Origin: Treponema sp.
GTDB taxonomy: Bacteria > Spirochaetota > Spirochaetia > Treponematales > Breznakiellaceae
Assembly: GCA_031269405.1 (NCBI GenBank)
Contig: JAISZE010000106.1
Coordinates: 1 to 9,707, forward strand
Direction: 5' to 3'
DNA length: 9,707 nt
Shown: positions 1 through 6,165 of the stretch, one piece after another
How the letters are laid out: each line of letters starts with the position of its first letter
Numbering within the stretch: the stretch's first letter is position 1
Made by a program: the position numbers and the translations under genes
The notes under the pieces: generated by a model
Told to the model about the DNA's origin: nothing
The model's input: the letters and a program-made list of their open reading frames with translations, nothing else
Databases searched by the model: none

Positions 1-183
1 ATGATCCCCTTCTGTCCCTATTTCTATAAACTTTATTTCATACCGTTTTTCTATCTCTTCACACGTTTCCTTCAATGTTTTATCTACTGCCTGACTGATT
101 ACTACCCGTCTATATTTTGCTGGACACACTATATAATATAGCAATACTGATACATTATGCGATTTATGCAAAAATTCACTCAT
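1..183 (-). CDS. tnpA: IS200/IS605-family transposase TnpA, N-terminal part (runs off the left edge)
   Basis: The 61 visible codons on the minus strand read MSEFLHKSHNVSVLLYYIVC and continue through CPAKYRRVV to EIGTEGDH at the window edge. These are the conserved opening segments of single-strand Y1 (HUH) transposases of the IS200/IS605 family, which excise and insert elements as single-stranded circles. The last visible residues, Asp-His, are where the family has its HUH metal-binding motif (normally DHVHFL), so the second histidine and the catalytic tyrosine lie outside the window. The start is the ATG at 183-181. An AGGA-like sequence lies immediately upstream but is unusually close, so the exact start is not certain. 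This stretch is AT-rich compared with the genes to the right. Whether the element is intact cannot be judged here. Confidence 0.88.
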   Translation of the reverse strand, partial: MSEFLHKSHNVSVLLYYIVCPAKYRRVVISQAVDKTLKETCEEIEKRYEIKFIEIGTEGDH

Positions 184-250
184 TCCTCATTTTAGCATAT
201 TCTTGTTGTCTCTTTAACCGCCCCAAGGGGCGGGGAATTAAACCCCAAGA
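184..250 (-). mobile_element. Probable left end (LE) of the IS200/IS605 element with subterminal hairpin
   Basis: Directly upstream of tnpA is a perfect GC-rich hairpin at 218-233: CCGCCCC, AA, GGGGCGG. It is followed on the plus strand by GGAATTAAACCCC. IS200/IS605 elements carry imperfect palindromes close to their ends that TnpA binds, and the left-end hairpin normally sits just upstream of tnpA, as here. The exact outer boundary cannot be set without a second copy or an empty site. A limit around 240-250 is an estimate. Confidence 0.55.
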
Positions 251-294
251 AATTAAACAGCCCAAACTGCACATAACAAGTCTGTTTACGCTTC

Positions 295-308
295 GCCGCT
301 AAAGCGGC
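295..308. repeat. Short perfect inverted repeat
   Basis: GCCGCT, AA, AGCGGC forms a 6-bp perfect palindrome with a 2-nt centre. It lies in the gene-free stretch between the insertion sequence and the DUF362 gene. Its role is unknown; it may belong to the dispersed repeat that appears to occupy roughly 300-500. Confidence 0.4.
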
Positions 309-347
309 TCGGGGTTCCGTTTCGCTAGGTCGGCTGCGCCTCCCACG

Positions 348-499
348 CCACACTCCACCCGCATTTTTGTGATAGCCGGGGGCGAAGGCGTTGACGTGCA
401 AATGCCGCACGGTGTGGGGCTTGATAAAAGCTGATGTTGGGAGGAAAGTATCAAGCCCCCCTCCGGGGTTGTCAAGGCTTAATGCGGGTCAAGTTTAGC
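348..499. repeat. Probable dispersed intergenic repeat, longer copy
   Basis: This gene-free block contains CCACACT (348-354), GTGATAGCCGG (369-379) and GGTCAAGTTTAGC (487-499). The same three words occur in the same order, compressed into 33 bp, at 1852-1884. That pattern is what two copies of one repeat would give if the second had lost its interior. The block also holds an 11-bp perfect inverted repeat (416-459). No convincing gene is present: a 72-residue minus-strand frame crosses the region and the insertion-sequence end, has a biased arginine-rich composition, and looks like a by-product of the repeat. Confidence 0.5.
416..459. repeat. 11-bp perfect inverted repeat with 22-nt loop
   Basis: GGGGCTTGATA (416-426) pairs perfectly with TATCAAGCCCC (449-459). 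A smaller C-run/G-run hairpin follows immediately at about 457-468. There is no T-tract after the stem, so a plain intrinsic terminator is unlikely in either direction. It lies upstream of the predicted promoter of the DUF362 gene, so it is probably not in that gene's leader. Confidence 0.6.
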
Positions 500-515
500 T
501 TTCAAGACCCTTGAC
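471..515. repeat. Nested inverted repeats upstream of the DUF362 promoter
   Basis: GTCAAGG (471-477) pairs with CCTTGAC (509-515), and inside it GGGTC (486-490) pairs with GACCC (506-510). The structure ends just before the -35 element of the downstream gene, so it could be a protein-binding site as easily as an RNA fold. Its function is unknown. Confidence 0.4.
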
Positions 516-521
516 TTAACG

Positions 522-550
522 TTAACTTTAACTTTTACAATCCATATAAT
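522..550 (+). promoter_or_regulatory. Predicted sigma-70-type promoter of the DUF362 gene
   Basis: A TTAACT -35 element (522-527) and a perfect TATAAT -10 element (545-550) are separated by 17 bp. Transcription would begin about 20 nt before the start codon, leaving room for the AAGGAG ribosome binding site at 565-570. Confidence 0.65.
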
Positions 551-576
551 AATTTTCACACTGTAAGGAGAAGAAA

Positions 577-1665
577 ATGGCGTCAAAGGTTTATTTTTCG
601 GACATGGCTTATTCAGCTTACGAGGCGAACCAAACCCTGCCCCGGAAGCTGGTCCGGCAGCTTGAGGCTTCGGGTCTGGGAGACAAGGTAAAAGGAAAAA
701 GCGTGGCCATAAAGATCCACGTAGGTTCTGAAATCGGCTATTCTACTATACCCCCGGTTTTTATGCGGCTTCTGGCGGAATTTGTGAAAAGCCATGGCGG
801 AAACTGTTTTTTCACGGATCATTATATTGCCCTTCGTCATCCTGAACAGCGCGGCTATACCCAGGAGAGCATCGGCGCGCCTATTGTCGAAGCCGCAGGG
901 CATTTGGGGAAATACCTTTATACCAGGGAAGTGGACTGGAAGAGTTTCAAGCATGTGGACATTGCGGGCCTCATCCACGATGCGGATTTCCTTATCGACT
1001 TCTCCCATGTCAAGGGCCACGGCTGTTGCGCTTACGGCGGGGCGGTTAAGAACATTTCCATGGGCTGCGTTTCGGACCGGACCCGCCGGGAACAGCACGG
1101 TCTCGAAGGGGGCCTTACCTGGGACAGGGACAAGTGCATCCATTGCAACGCCTGCGTCGAAAGCTGTAACCACATGGCTAACAGTTTCGATGACAAAGGC
1201 GAATACCAGGTGAATTTCCATAACTGCACCCTCTGCCAGCACTGCCTCACAGTCTGCCCGGTAGGGGCCATTACCCTCACAGGCTCCACGTACCTGGATT
1301 TTCAGAAGGGCCTGGCGCTCTGCACTAAGACCGTTCTTGACACCTTCGAGCCCGGAAACGTGTTTTATATCAACCTGCTGATTTCCATTACCGCAATGTG
1401 CGACTGCTGGGGTATGACCACCCCCTCTCTGGTTCCCGATATCGGCGTCATGTCGTCCTGGGATCTTTCGGCCATAGAGACCGCCAGCCTGGATCAGATC
1501 AGCTACGAAAAGCTCAACCCCGAGGGGGTCCCTACAGGGATAACCATGGGCGGTAAAGGCCACCTTTTTGAACGCCTCCACGGCAAGGACCCTTATTCGC
1601 AGATCACGTTCCTTGAGGAATACGGCTTAGGAAGCAAAGAGTATACACTGGAGATGGTGAAGTAA
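577..1665 (+). CDS. DUF362 family protein with two [4Fe-4S] ferredoxin motifs
   Basis: This 362-residue soluble protein belongs to the DUF362 / 'uncharacterised Fe-S centre protein' family. The N-terminal half (about residues 35-165) has the family pattern with AIKIHVG near residue 45 and a KNISMGC-like segment before residue 170. Two ferredoxin motifs follow: Cys187-x2-Cys190-x2-Cys193-x3-Cys197, then Cys217-x2-Cys220-x2-Cys223-x3-Cys227-Pro. The second is classical. The first has Asn where Pro usually follows the last cysteine. A further Cys-Asp-Cys pair occurs near residue 274. Members are presumed to act in electron transfer, but no substrate is established. No signal peptide or membrane span is seen. 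The ATG at 577 is supported by AAGGAG six bases upstream. The gene stands alone, with its own promoter and a terminator downstream. Confidence 0.9.
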   Translation: MASKVYFSDMAYSAYEANQTLPRKLVRQLEASGLGDKVKGKSVAIKIHVGSEIGYSTIPPVFMRLLAEFVKSHGGNCFFTDHYIALRHPEQRGYTQESIGAPIVEAAGHLGKYLYTREVDWKSFKHVDIAGLIHDADFLIDFSHVKGHGCCAYGGAVKNISMGCVSDRTRREQHGLEGGLTWDRDKCIHCNACVESCNHMANSFDDKGEYQVNFHNCTLCQHCLTVCPVGAITLTGSTYLDFQKGLALCTKTVLDTFEPGNVFYINLLISITAMCDCWGMTTPSLVPDIGVMSSWDLSAIETASLDQISYEKLNPEGVPTGITMGGKGHLFERLHGKDPYSQITFLEEYGLGSKEYTLEMVK

Positions 1666-1730
1666 AAATCAACAAGCTCGCACGTGAAAGCATGCAGAAG
1701 GTATCAGACCCTTCAGCACGAATAAAATCA

Positions 1731-1782
1731 GCCGGCCAGATAAGGGGGGGGGTATCAATTCGGATCTGGCCGGCACTTTTGT
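1731..1782 (+). terminator. Intrinsic terminator after the DUF362 gene, possibly bidirectional
   Basis: GCCGGCCAGAT (1731-1741) pairs perfectly with ATCTGGCCGGC (1764-1774), and ACTTTTGTTT follows. The 22-nt loop contains an uninterrupted run of nine G (1744-1752), which is unusual. Read on the minus strand, the stem is followed by TGATTTTATT, so it could also stop transcription arriving from the convergent FIST gene. Confidence 0.75.
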
Positions 1783-1851
1783 TTACCGGTTATATGGTGG
1801 TGAAGAGGTTTTTTACCCAGCTAATATCCACCCAGAATGACTAAATTTGCT

Positions 1852-1884
1852 CCACACTTTACGTGATAGCCGGTCAAGTTTAGC
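1852..1884. repeat. Remnant copy of the dispersed repeat seen at 348-499
   Basis: CCACACT (1852-1858) is followed by GTGATAGCCGG (1863-1873), which runs directly into GGTCAAGTTTAGC (1872-1884). The same words lie 15 and about 110 bases apart in the first copy. The remnant ends one base before the stop codon of the FIST gene. CTAAATTTG (1841-1849) and CAAGTTTAG (1875-1883) also form an almost perfect inverted repeat around it, with one G-T mismatch. Confidence 0.5.
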
Positions 1885-1885
1885 C

Positions 1886-3079
1886 TTAGAACGCGCAGAG
1901 GATCAGCGATTCGTTGTGGGCGAAATTTTCATCCTCTTTAACCCCCTGGGGGCCGATTTCACCGTAACCGTAGAAACCGCTCAAGGTAAGCTCCTTCGGG
2001 AATTCGGTAAGGAGTATTTTTATCTCCGCGCTGTTATTGGGAAGCATGAGGAGATTGCGGCCTATACAGGAAAAGGCAAGGACCGTACTGTATTCGGAGC
2101 CTTCCTCCTTTTTGCGTTTTTCCATTTTTTCCTTAAGAGCCCGTATTCCCGCCAGGGCCCCTTCCTGGATTTGCTCCCGCTGAAGGGAACAAATCGACAG
2201 AATGGACCCTTCAGGGATCATGCCGATAGCGGTACCCGAACCTTTTTCCAGGTTGATTTCATGGAGTGTCCGGGCGAAGGAGAAGCCGCCGTCGACGCTT
2301 TCCAGGAGCAGGGGATTGGATACGAATGTGATGGTGGTGTTTCCCTGTATCAGTTCTTCCACCGGCAGGCCCGAGTCCCGGAGGTAATCCGTAAAACTCT
2401 GGTTCCCTACCGTATAGACCACGTTGTCTTTAGCCTTTGTAACTTTGCGTTTGCGCTCGATGTCAGTGCCCGTCACGTTCTGTACCGAAAACACCGGGTT
2501 AATAGCGCCTTTTATGGCGAGTATCACCAGGCGATCCGTGTAGGTTTTGTCATTAAAGATAGTCAGGTTGAAATCCCCGGCGGAGTTATAAGAAGGGAGA
2601 CCCCCTGCTATGGGGATCCCCGGGGCGGTTTCGTTAAACGCAGCGGTGTAGAAGTCGAGCATGATTTCCAGGATATAAGGCGGTATGGCTATAATAAGGC
2701 CCGGCTTTCCTCCAAGATTCGAGCATGCGCTGTCATACGCCTTTTTCACTTCCTGCTGTAGTATCCCGGACTTGACCGGTTCCGAAACCTGGGCGGAAAA
2801 AACACAGTCCTCGCCGGTGAGGATGGTCAGGGTTACGGCCATGTCGTGGAAACCCCCGTGTCTGTCCATATTGGCGATACAACTGCACCCTATAATGTCA
2901 AAATCAGCTTTTGCCTTGAGGGCCCTGGCCAGGGCGGCGATATCCATATCGGAATAACAGAACAGGAGCCCTGCCGCAGAGGGGCCCAGGGGGAACTCCG
3001 TACCGACTCCGGCAAGCAATTCCTGCACCGCCGCGTCAATATCGTCAATCTGCTGGGTAACATTCACTTTTGATCTCAT
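1886..3079 (-). CDS. FIST (FIST_N/FIST_C) sensory-domain protein
   Basis: This 397-residue soluble protein has the two-part FIST fold, a sensory module found in signalling proteins and thought to bind small ligands such as amino acids. FIST_N covers roughly residues 25-210, including the GPSAAGLLFCYSD and DIIGCSC segments and the IPIAGGLPSYN motif. FIST_C covers roughly 215-395 and ends with the characteristic LSGFYGYGEIGP and HNESLILCAF. No membrane segment, kinase or methyl-accepting domain is fused to it, so it is a stand-alone sensor. The ATG at 3079-3077 is preceded by GAGGA (3088-3084) at good spacing. It is transcribed away from the hybrid histidine kinase at 3178, across 98 bp. That arrangement suggests, but does not prove, that the FIST protein feeds ligand information to the kinase. 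The stop codon lies against the repeat remnant. Confidence 0.9.
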   Translation of the reverse strand: MRSKVNVTQQIDDIDAAVQELLAGVGTEFPLGPSAAGLLFCYSDMDIAALARALKAKADFDIIGCSCIANMDRHGGFHDMAVTLTILTGEDCVFSAQVSEPVKSGILQQEVKKAYDSACSNLGGKPGLIIAIPPYILEIMLDFYTAAFNETAPGIPIAGGLPSYNSAGDFNLTIFNDKTYTDRLVILAIKGAINPVFSVQNVTGTDIERKRKVTKAKDNVVYTVGNQSFTDYLRDSGLPVEELIQGNTTITFVSNPLLLESVDGGFSFARTLHEINLEKGSGTAIGMIPEGSILSICSLQREQIQEGALAGIRALKEKMEKRKKEEGSEYSTVLAFSCIGRNLLMLPNNSAEIKILLTEFPKELTLSGFYGYGEIGPQGVKEDENFAHNESLILCAF

Positions 3080-3099
3080 AATTTCCTCTATAGTTGTTG

Positions 3100-3128
3100 A
3101 TAATACTGTTTTTAGGCGGAAAATACAA
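3100..3128 (-). promoter_or_regulatory. Predicted promoter of the FIST gene
   Basis: On the minus strand, TTGTAT (3128-3123) and TATTAT (3105-3100) are separated by 17 bp. Transcription would start about 14 nt upstream of the ATG, just before the ribosome binding site. Confidence 0.6.
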
Positions 3129-3140
3129 GGTTTTTGCTCT

Positions 3141-3168
3141 TTGATCTTGAAAAAAATCGTGGTATAGT
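3141..3168 (+). promoter_or_regulatory. Predicted promoter of the hybrid histidine kinase gene
   Basis: TTGATC (3141-3146) and TATAGT (3163-3168) are separated by 16 bp. The predicted start of transcription (about 3175) is only two or three bases before the ATG at 3178. The message would be nearly leaderless, and only a weak AGG lies upstream of the start codon. Confidence 0.45.
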
Positions 3169-3177
3169 AATAGGTAT

Positions 3178-4944
3178 ATGGATTTTAATGGGGTGAGTCT
3201 TCCGCTTTCACCGGAACAACAGGAGGAATTGCTCAAAGAACTCAAGGCGCTGGAAACCGGCAAGGCGAAAACCGAACGTCTGATCCGGAAAATGAAGCGC
3301 GATGAGGAATCCCTTAATGTAATGTACGAAAACGCCATCCACCTCAGGGACGCCTATGTCCGGGATAAAGCGAAGCAGTACATGTACAACCGCATGCTCC
3401 TGGAAGCCTTCCCCAGTCTTCTTCTTGTACTCGACAACCATCTGCGGTATGTAATCGGTACGGATTCCCTTATAACGAAACTCTTCGGTTTTTCTGACGG
3501 AAAGGAGTTGGCCGGACTGCCGCTTAAAGATATAATCAGCAGGATAAAAAACAGCGAGTGGGCGGATAATACCCTTGAGAGCTGCAAGCTGGTTTTGAAT
3601 ACCAGGCAGTTGTGGTCTCATATTGATTATATTGAATTCCTGTCTGGCGACAAGATGCATGTCAGCGTTTCTATCGCTCCGGTTTTCAATGAAGCCGATC
3701 AATTGCAAGGCGTCACTATCGTAATCAACGATATTACGGAACTCATAAATGCGAGAAAACAGGCCGAGTCCGCCTCTCAGGCGAAGAGCAGGTTCCTTGC
3801 CAATATGAGCCATGAGATCCGCACGCCTATGAACGCCATCCTCGGAATGACTACTATCGCCATGGCCTCATCTGACAGCGCTAAAAAGGACTACTGCCTG
3901 GGAAGGGTAGCCGATTCCTCAAAGCACCTCCTGGGAGTTATCAACGATATTTTAGACATGTCTAAAATCGAAGCGGACAAACTGGAACTGAATCCTGTGG
4001 ACTTCAATTTTGAACTGATGCTCCGGCAGGTGATCACAGTGATCGGTTTCCGCATTGAGGAAAAAAAACAGCGCTTTATTGTCGATGTAGATAAAACCAT
4101 CCCTCCTTTCCTTTTTGGCGATGATCAGCGGCTTGCGCAGGTGATCACTAACCTGCTGTCAAATGCCGCCAAATTCACCCCCGAAGGGGGAACGATACGT
4201 CTGATGGCGAAGCAGACAAATGCGGACGACGAAGGGTTCTATACCATACAGGTTGAAGTCGCCGATTCGGGCATAGGCATCAGTGAGGAACAGCAGCGCC
4301 GCCTCTTCAACCCTTTCCAGCAGGCCGATTCTAGCACATCCCGGAACTTCGGCGGTACCGGCCTGGGCCTTGTGATTTCGAAGCGCATTGTTGAAATGAT
4401 GGGCGGCGGAATCTGGATTGAATCGGAAGCGGGTAAAGGTTCTATTTTTGCCTTTACGGTACGGATGAAGGAGGGCAGCAGTGAAGCCCTGGAGGTTTCT
4501 AAGGCAAATGAGATCCTGCTGCAGGACGCTGAAAACCTTTTCAAAGGCAGGCGGGTTCTTTTGGCCGAAGATGTGGACATCAATAGGGAGATTGTTCTTA
4601 CCCTGCTGGAACCTACAGGGATCGAAATCGACTGCGCTGAAAACGGCGCCGAGGCGGTGGAATTGTTCACTGCTGATCCGGAAAAATACTCCATGATTTT
4701 TATGGATGTCCAGATGCCTGTCATGGACGGCTACGAGGCTGCCAGAACGATCCGCGGCTGGGAATCGAAAAGAGACGGCACAGGCGCGCCGGGATTTTCA
4801 AAGCGGGTTCCCATTGTAGCTATGACCGCCAATGTTTTCCGCGAGGATATTGAGAAGTGTCTCCTGACAGGTATGGACGATCATGTAGGGAAGCCCCTGG
4901 ATTTCCAGGAAGTGCTTGGCAAGCTCCATAAATATGTAAAATAG
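3178..4944 (+). CDS. Soluble PAS-domain hybrid sensor histidine kinase with receiver domain
   Basis: This 588-residue protein has no membrane span, so it should sense a cytoplasmic signal or partner. In order: a charged N-terminal helix, likely coiled coil (about 12-60); a PAS domain (about 78-195); HisKA with [14 protein letters not shown], where His212 is the phospho-acceptor; an HATPase_c domain with N-box NLLSNAAKF (Asn325/Asn329), G1 box DSGIGI (363-368) and G2 box GGTGLGL (392-398); and a C-terminal receiver domain. The receiver has its acidic pair at Glu464-Asp465, phospho-acceptor Asp510 in [11 protein letters not shown], Thr550 and Lys572. All key catalytic residues are present, so phosphate should pass from His212 to Asp510. 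No Hpt domain or output response regulator is encoded nearby, so the onward partner lies elsewhere. The gene diverges from the FIST gene, its best candidate sensory partner. The start at 3178 is the first ATG; the GTG at 3193 is an alternative. Confidence 0.93.
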   Translation: MDFNGVSLPLSPEQQEELLKELKALETGKAKTERLIRKMKRDEESLNVMYENAIHLRDAYVRDKAKQYMYNRMLLEAFPSLLLVLDNHLRYVIGTDSLITKLFGFSDGKELAGLPLKDIISRIKNSEWADNTLESCKLVLNTRQLWSHIDYIEFLSGDKMHVSVSIAPVFNEADQLQGVTIVINDITELINARKQAESASQAKSRFLANMSHEIRTPMNAILGMTTIAMASSDSAKKDYCLGRVADSSKHLLGVINDILDMSKIEADKLELNPVDFNFELMLRQVITVIGFRIEEKKQRFIVDVDKTIPPFLFGDDQRLAQVITNLLSNAAKFTPEGGTIRLMAKQTNADDEGFYTIQVEVADSGIGISEEQQRRLFNPFQQADSSTSRNFGGTGLGLVISKRIVEMMGGGIWIESEAGKGSIFAFTVRMKEGSSEALEVSKANEILLQDAENLFKGRRVLLAEDVDINREIVLTLLEPTGIEIDCAENGAEAVELFTADPEKYSMIFMDVQMPVMDGYEAARTIRGWESKRDGTGAPGFSKRVPIVAMTANVFREDIEKCLLTGMDDHVGKPLDFQEVLGKLHKYVK

Positions 4945-4958
4945 AAAAGCTGTGAAAA

Positions 4959-4987
4959 TTGCCGGGGATAGACGGCGTTTTTATAAA
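4959..4987 (+). promoter_or_regulatory. Predicted promoter of rhaM
   Basis: TTGCCG (4959-4964) and TATAAA (4982-4987) are separated by 17 bp in the 73-bp gap after the kinase gene. This would allow rhaM to be expressed on its own rather than only by read-through. Confidence 0.45.
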
Positions 4988-5017
4988 CTGGTAATCTACA
5001 ACATAAGGATGGTTATA

Positions 5018-5335
5018 ATGGAAAAATTTGCATGGAAAGCCAGGCTGCTGCCAGGGAAAAAAGAGGAATATATCCGCCGGCACAATGAAATATGGCCGGA
5101 AATGACGGAACTTCTTAACAGCGCAGGTATTCATAACTACACTATCTGGTGCGTTGGGGATGAACTTTTCGGCTGCTACGATGCGGAAAAAGGCGCTGCC
5201 TTTGCTTCCAAAGTCCAGGCAGAAAGCCCTGTTGTTGACCGCTGGAACGAATACATGAAAGACGTCATGGTTATGGAGAAGGATCCCGCAACAGGCACCC
5301 ATTACCAGCTCCAGCAGGTTTTCTTTCATCCCTAG
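5018..5335 (+). CDS. rhaM: L-rhamnose mutarotase
   Basis: The 105-residue product matches the L-rhamnose mutarotase family, which interconverts the alpha and beta anomers of L-rhamnose in the cytoplasm. The family signature is clear: EEYIRRHNEIWPE (residues 16-28), GIHNYTIW (37-44), RWNEYMKDVM (75-84) and a terminal LQQVFFHP. Tyr18 and His22 fall at the same positions as the active-site residues I recall for E. coli RhaM. The ATG at 5018 is chosen because AAGGA (5005-5009) lies eight bases upstream, and because this start gives the family's usual length of about 104 residues. The in-frame ATG at 5009 overlaps that ribosome binding site, and a GTG at 4952 would add an unconserved tail. The family usually has two tryptophans at RWWKYM; here the second is Asn77. 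No other rhamnose gene is present, so the sugar it acts on could differ. Confidence 0.9.
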   Translation: MEKFAWKARLLPGKKEEYIRRHNEIWPEMTELLNSAGIHNYTIWCVGDELFGCYDAEKGAAFASKVQAESPVVDRWNEYMKDVMVMEKDPATGTHYQLQQVFFHP

Positions 5336-5379
5336 ACCGGAAAAGGACGCTTCCGCCGCAGGCTGGCGCTGTCAGGTTT

Positions 5380-6123
5380 TTACCTCACTGTCGCCTGGGA
5401 GACGGCTTTTCCGTTTTTGGCATACACCTTTTCGTGATTATAGGGATCCGGTATCCGTTCGCCTTGGTGGAAAAAGACGTATTGATAGGTTCCGGGCGGC
5501 AAGGCCAGCGTAAGGGTATAATACCCGGGGCTGGTTTCCTCAAGTTCGTACATAAAAGGATCCCAGTTATTGAAGCTTCCCCCTACTGTAACGGTCTCGC
5601 CGGGAGGAGCGGTATAGGCGAACCGCAGGCTTCCCTGAGGGGCGTCGTAGGTGGAAGGCGTCCGCGGACGGTTAGGGATGACCACCCGGGACTGGGAGAT
5701 TCCAGAAGGCCCGGACACCGCCTGGGGATTCAGGGGATCCGGTGTCCACAGCCCATCTATGATCATCCGGTAATCCATATTCCTGAGCCCTTCGGGAACC
5801 GTCTGTACATGGAAGAGGATCCCTGAATCCTTATTGGGGTTTACGTCTTTACGCTTTCCCAATGCGGCAATTACCGCGGGATCTTCAGGAATCATGAGTT
5901 TTTGGTACCAGTAGACTTTGGAATACTGTTCGTATGCGAAAGAAACGCCCACCCGCCTGTACGACGAGGGAGCGGTAAAAATAACGGTATCTTCGTAAAT
6001 TACCGGCGCCCCAGGGCCGGGAAGGCTCAAAAGGCGGTCAATAAACTGATATGACTCTAAATCCGCCGCCCTTATAATGCCGATACTTACTATAAGGAGC
6101 GCCGTTGTTAGTATGATTTTCAT
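5380..6123 (-). CDS. Secreted protein with glycogen-binding (CBM48/E-set) domain, probably two in tandem
   Basis: This 247-residue protein opens with a signal peptide: MK, a hydrophobic stretch TTALLIVSIGII, then RAAD with a likely cut after residue 19 or 20. There is no lipobox cysteine, so the mature protein should be periplasmic or secreted. The C-terminal part (about 164-247) is a recognisable CBM48/AMPK-type glycogen-binding fold: VTVGGSFNNWDP with Trp187, then PGYYTLTLALPPGTYQYVFF and a DPYN segment. The middle region (about 35-135) looks like a second, more divergent E-set sandwich ending in YRMIIDGLWTPDPLNP. The two are joined by a Pro/Ser/Arg-rich linker. No catalytic domain is attached, so it is more likely a binding or structural protein than an enzyme. 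The ATG at 6123-6121 is preferred over a TTG at 6156 because it starts directly at the signal peptide. It diverges from the flcA-like gene. Confidence 0.85.
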   Translation of the reverse strand: MKIILTTALLIVSIGIIRAADLESYQFIDRLLSLPGPGAPVIYEDTVIFTAPSSYRRVGVSFAYEQYSKVYWYQKLMIPEDPAVIAALGKRKDVNPNKDSGILFHVQTVPEGLRNMDYRMIIDGLWTPDPLNPQAVSGPSGISQSRVVIPNRPRTPSTYDAPQGSLRFAYTAPPGETVTVGGSFNNWDPFMYELEETSPGYYTLTLALPPGTYQYVFFHQGERIPDPYNHEKVYAKNGKAVSQATVR

Positions 6124-6130
6124 GGTATTC

Positions 6131-6164
6131 TTTACAATTATCGGCGGATAAACCAATATCTTAA
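6131..6164. promoter_or_regulatory. Possible overlapping divergent promoters between the secreted E-set gene and the flcA-like gene
   Basis: Only 42 bp separate the two start codons. On the plus strand TTTACA (6131-6136) and CAATAT (6154-6159) are 17 bp apart, which would start transcription at or next to the flcA-like ATG. On the minus strand TTAAGA (6164-6159) and GATAAT (6142-6137) are 16 bp apart. Both are weak matches and overlap, so the two genes may compete for polymerase. Confidence 0.3.
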
Positions 6165-6165
6165 T

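Noticed and set aside
117..302. Plus-strand reading frame opposite tnpA
   Set aside because: Overlaps the recognisable transposase on the other strand and crosses the insertion-sequence end.
192..410. 72-residue minus-strand reading frame in the gene-free region
   Set aside because: It spans both the insertion-sequence hairpin and the repeat block, has a biased Arg/Ala composition, and no ribosome binding site was seen; more likely a by-product of repeat sequence.
613..1581. 322-residue minus-strand frame inside the DUF362 gene
   Set aside because: The plus-strand frame has clear ferredoxin motifs; the long antisense frame is a result of GC-rich codon use.
1847..2761. 304-residue plus-strand frame opposite the FIST gene
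   Set aside because: The minus-strand product has unmistakable FIST motifs, and the antisense frame resembles nothing known to me.
4952..5017. Upstream GTG start for rhaM
   Set aside because: It would add 22 residues absent from the family and ignore the well-placed AAGGA before the ATG at 5018.
5336..5379. CGGAA / TTCCG hairpin between the convergent rhaM and E-set genes as a terminator
   Set aside because: The stem is only 5 bp and no T-tract follows directly; the later TTTTTA is too far from it to be convincing.
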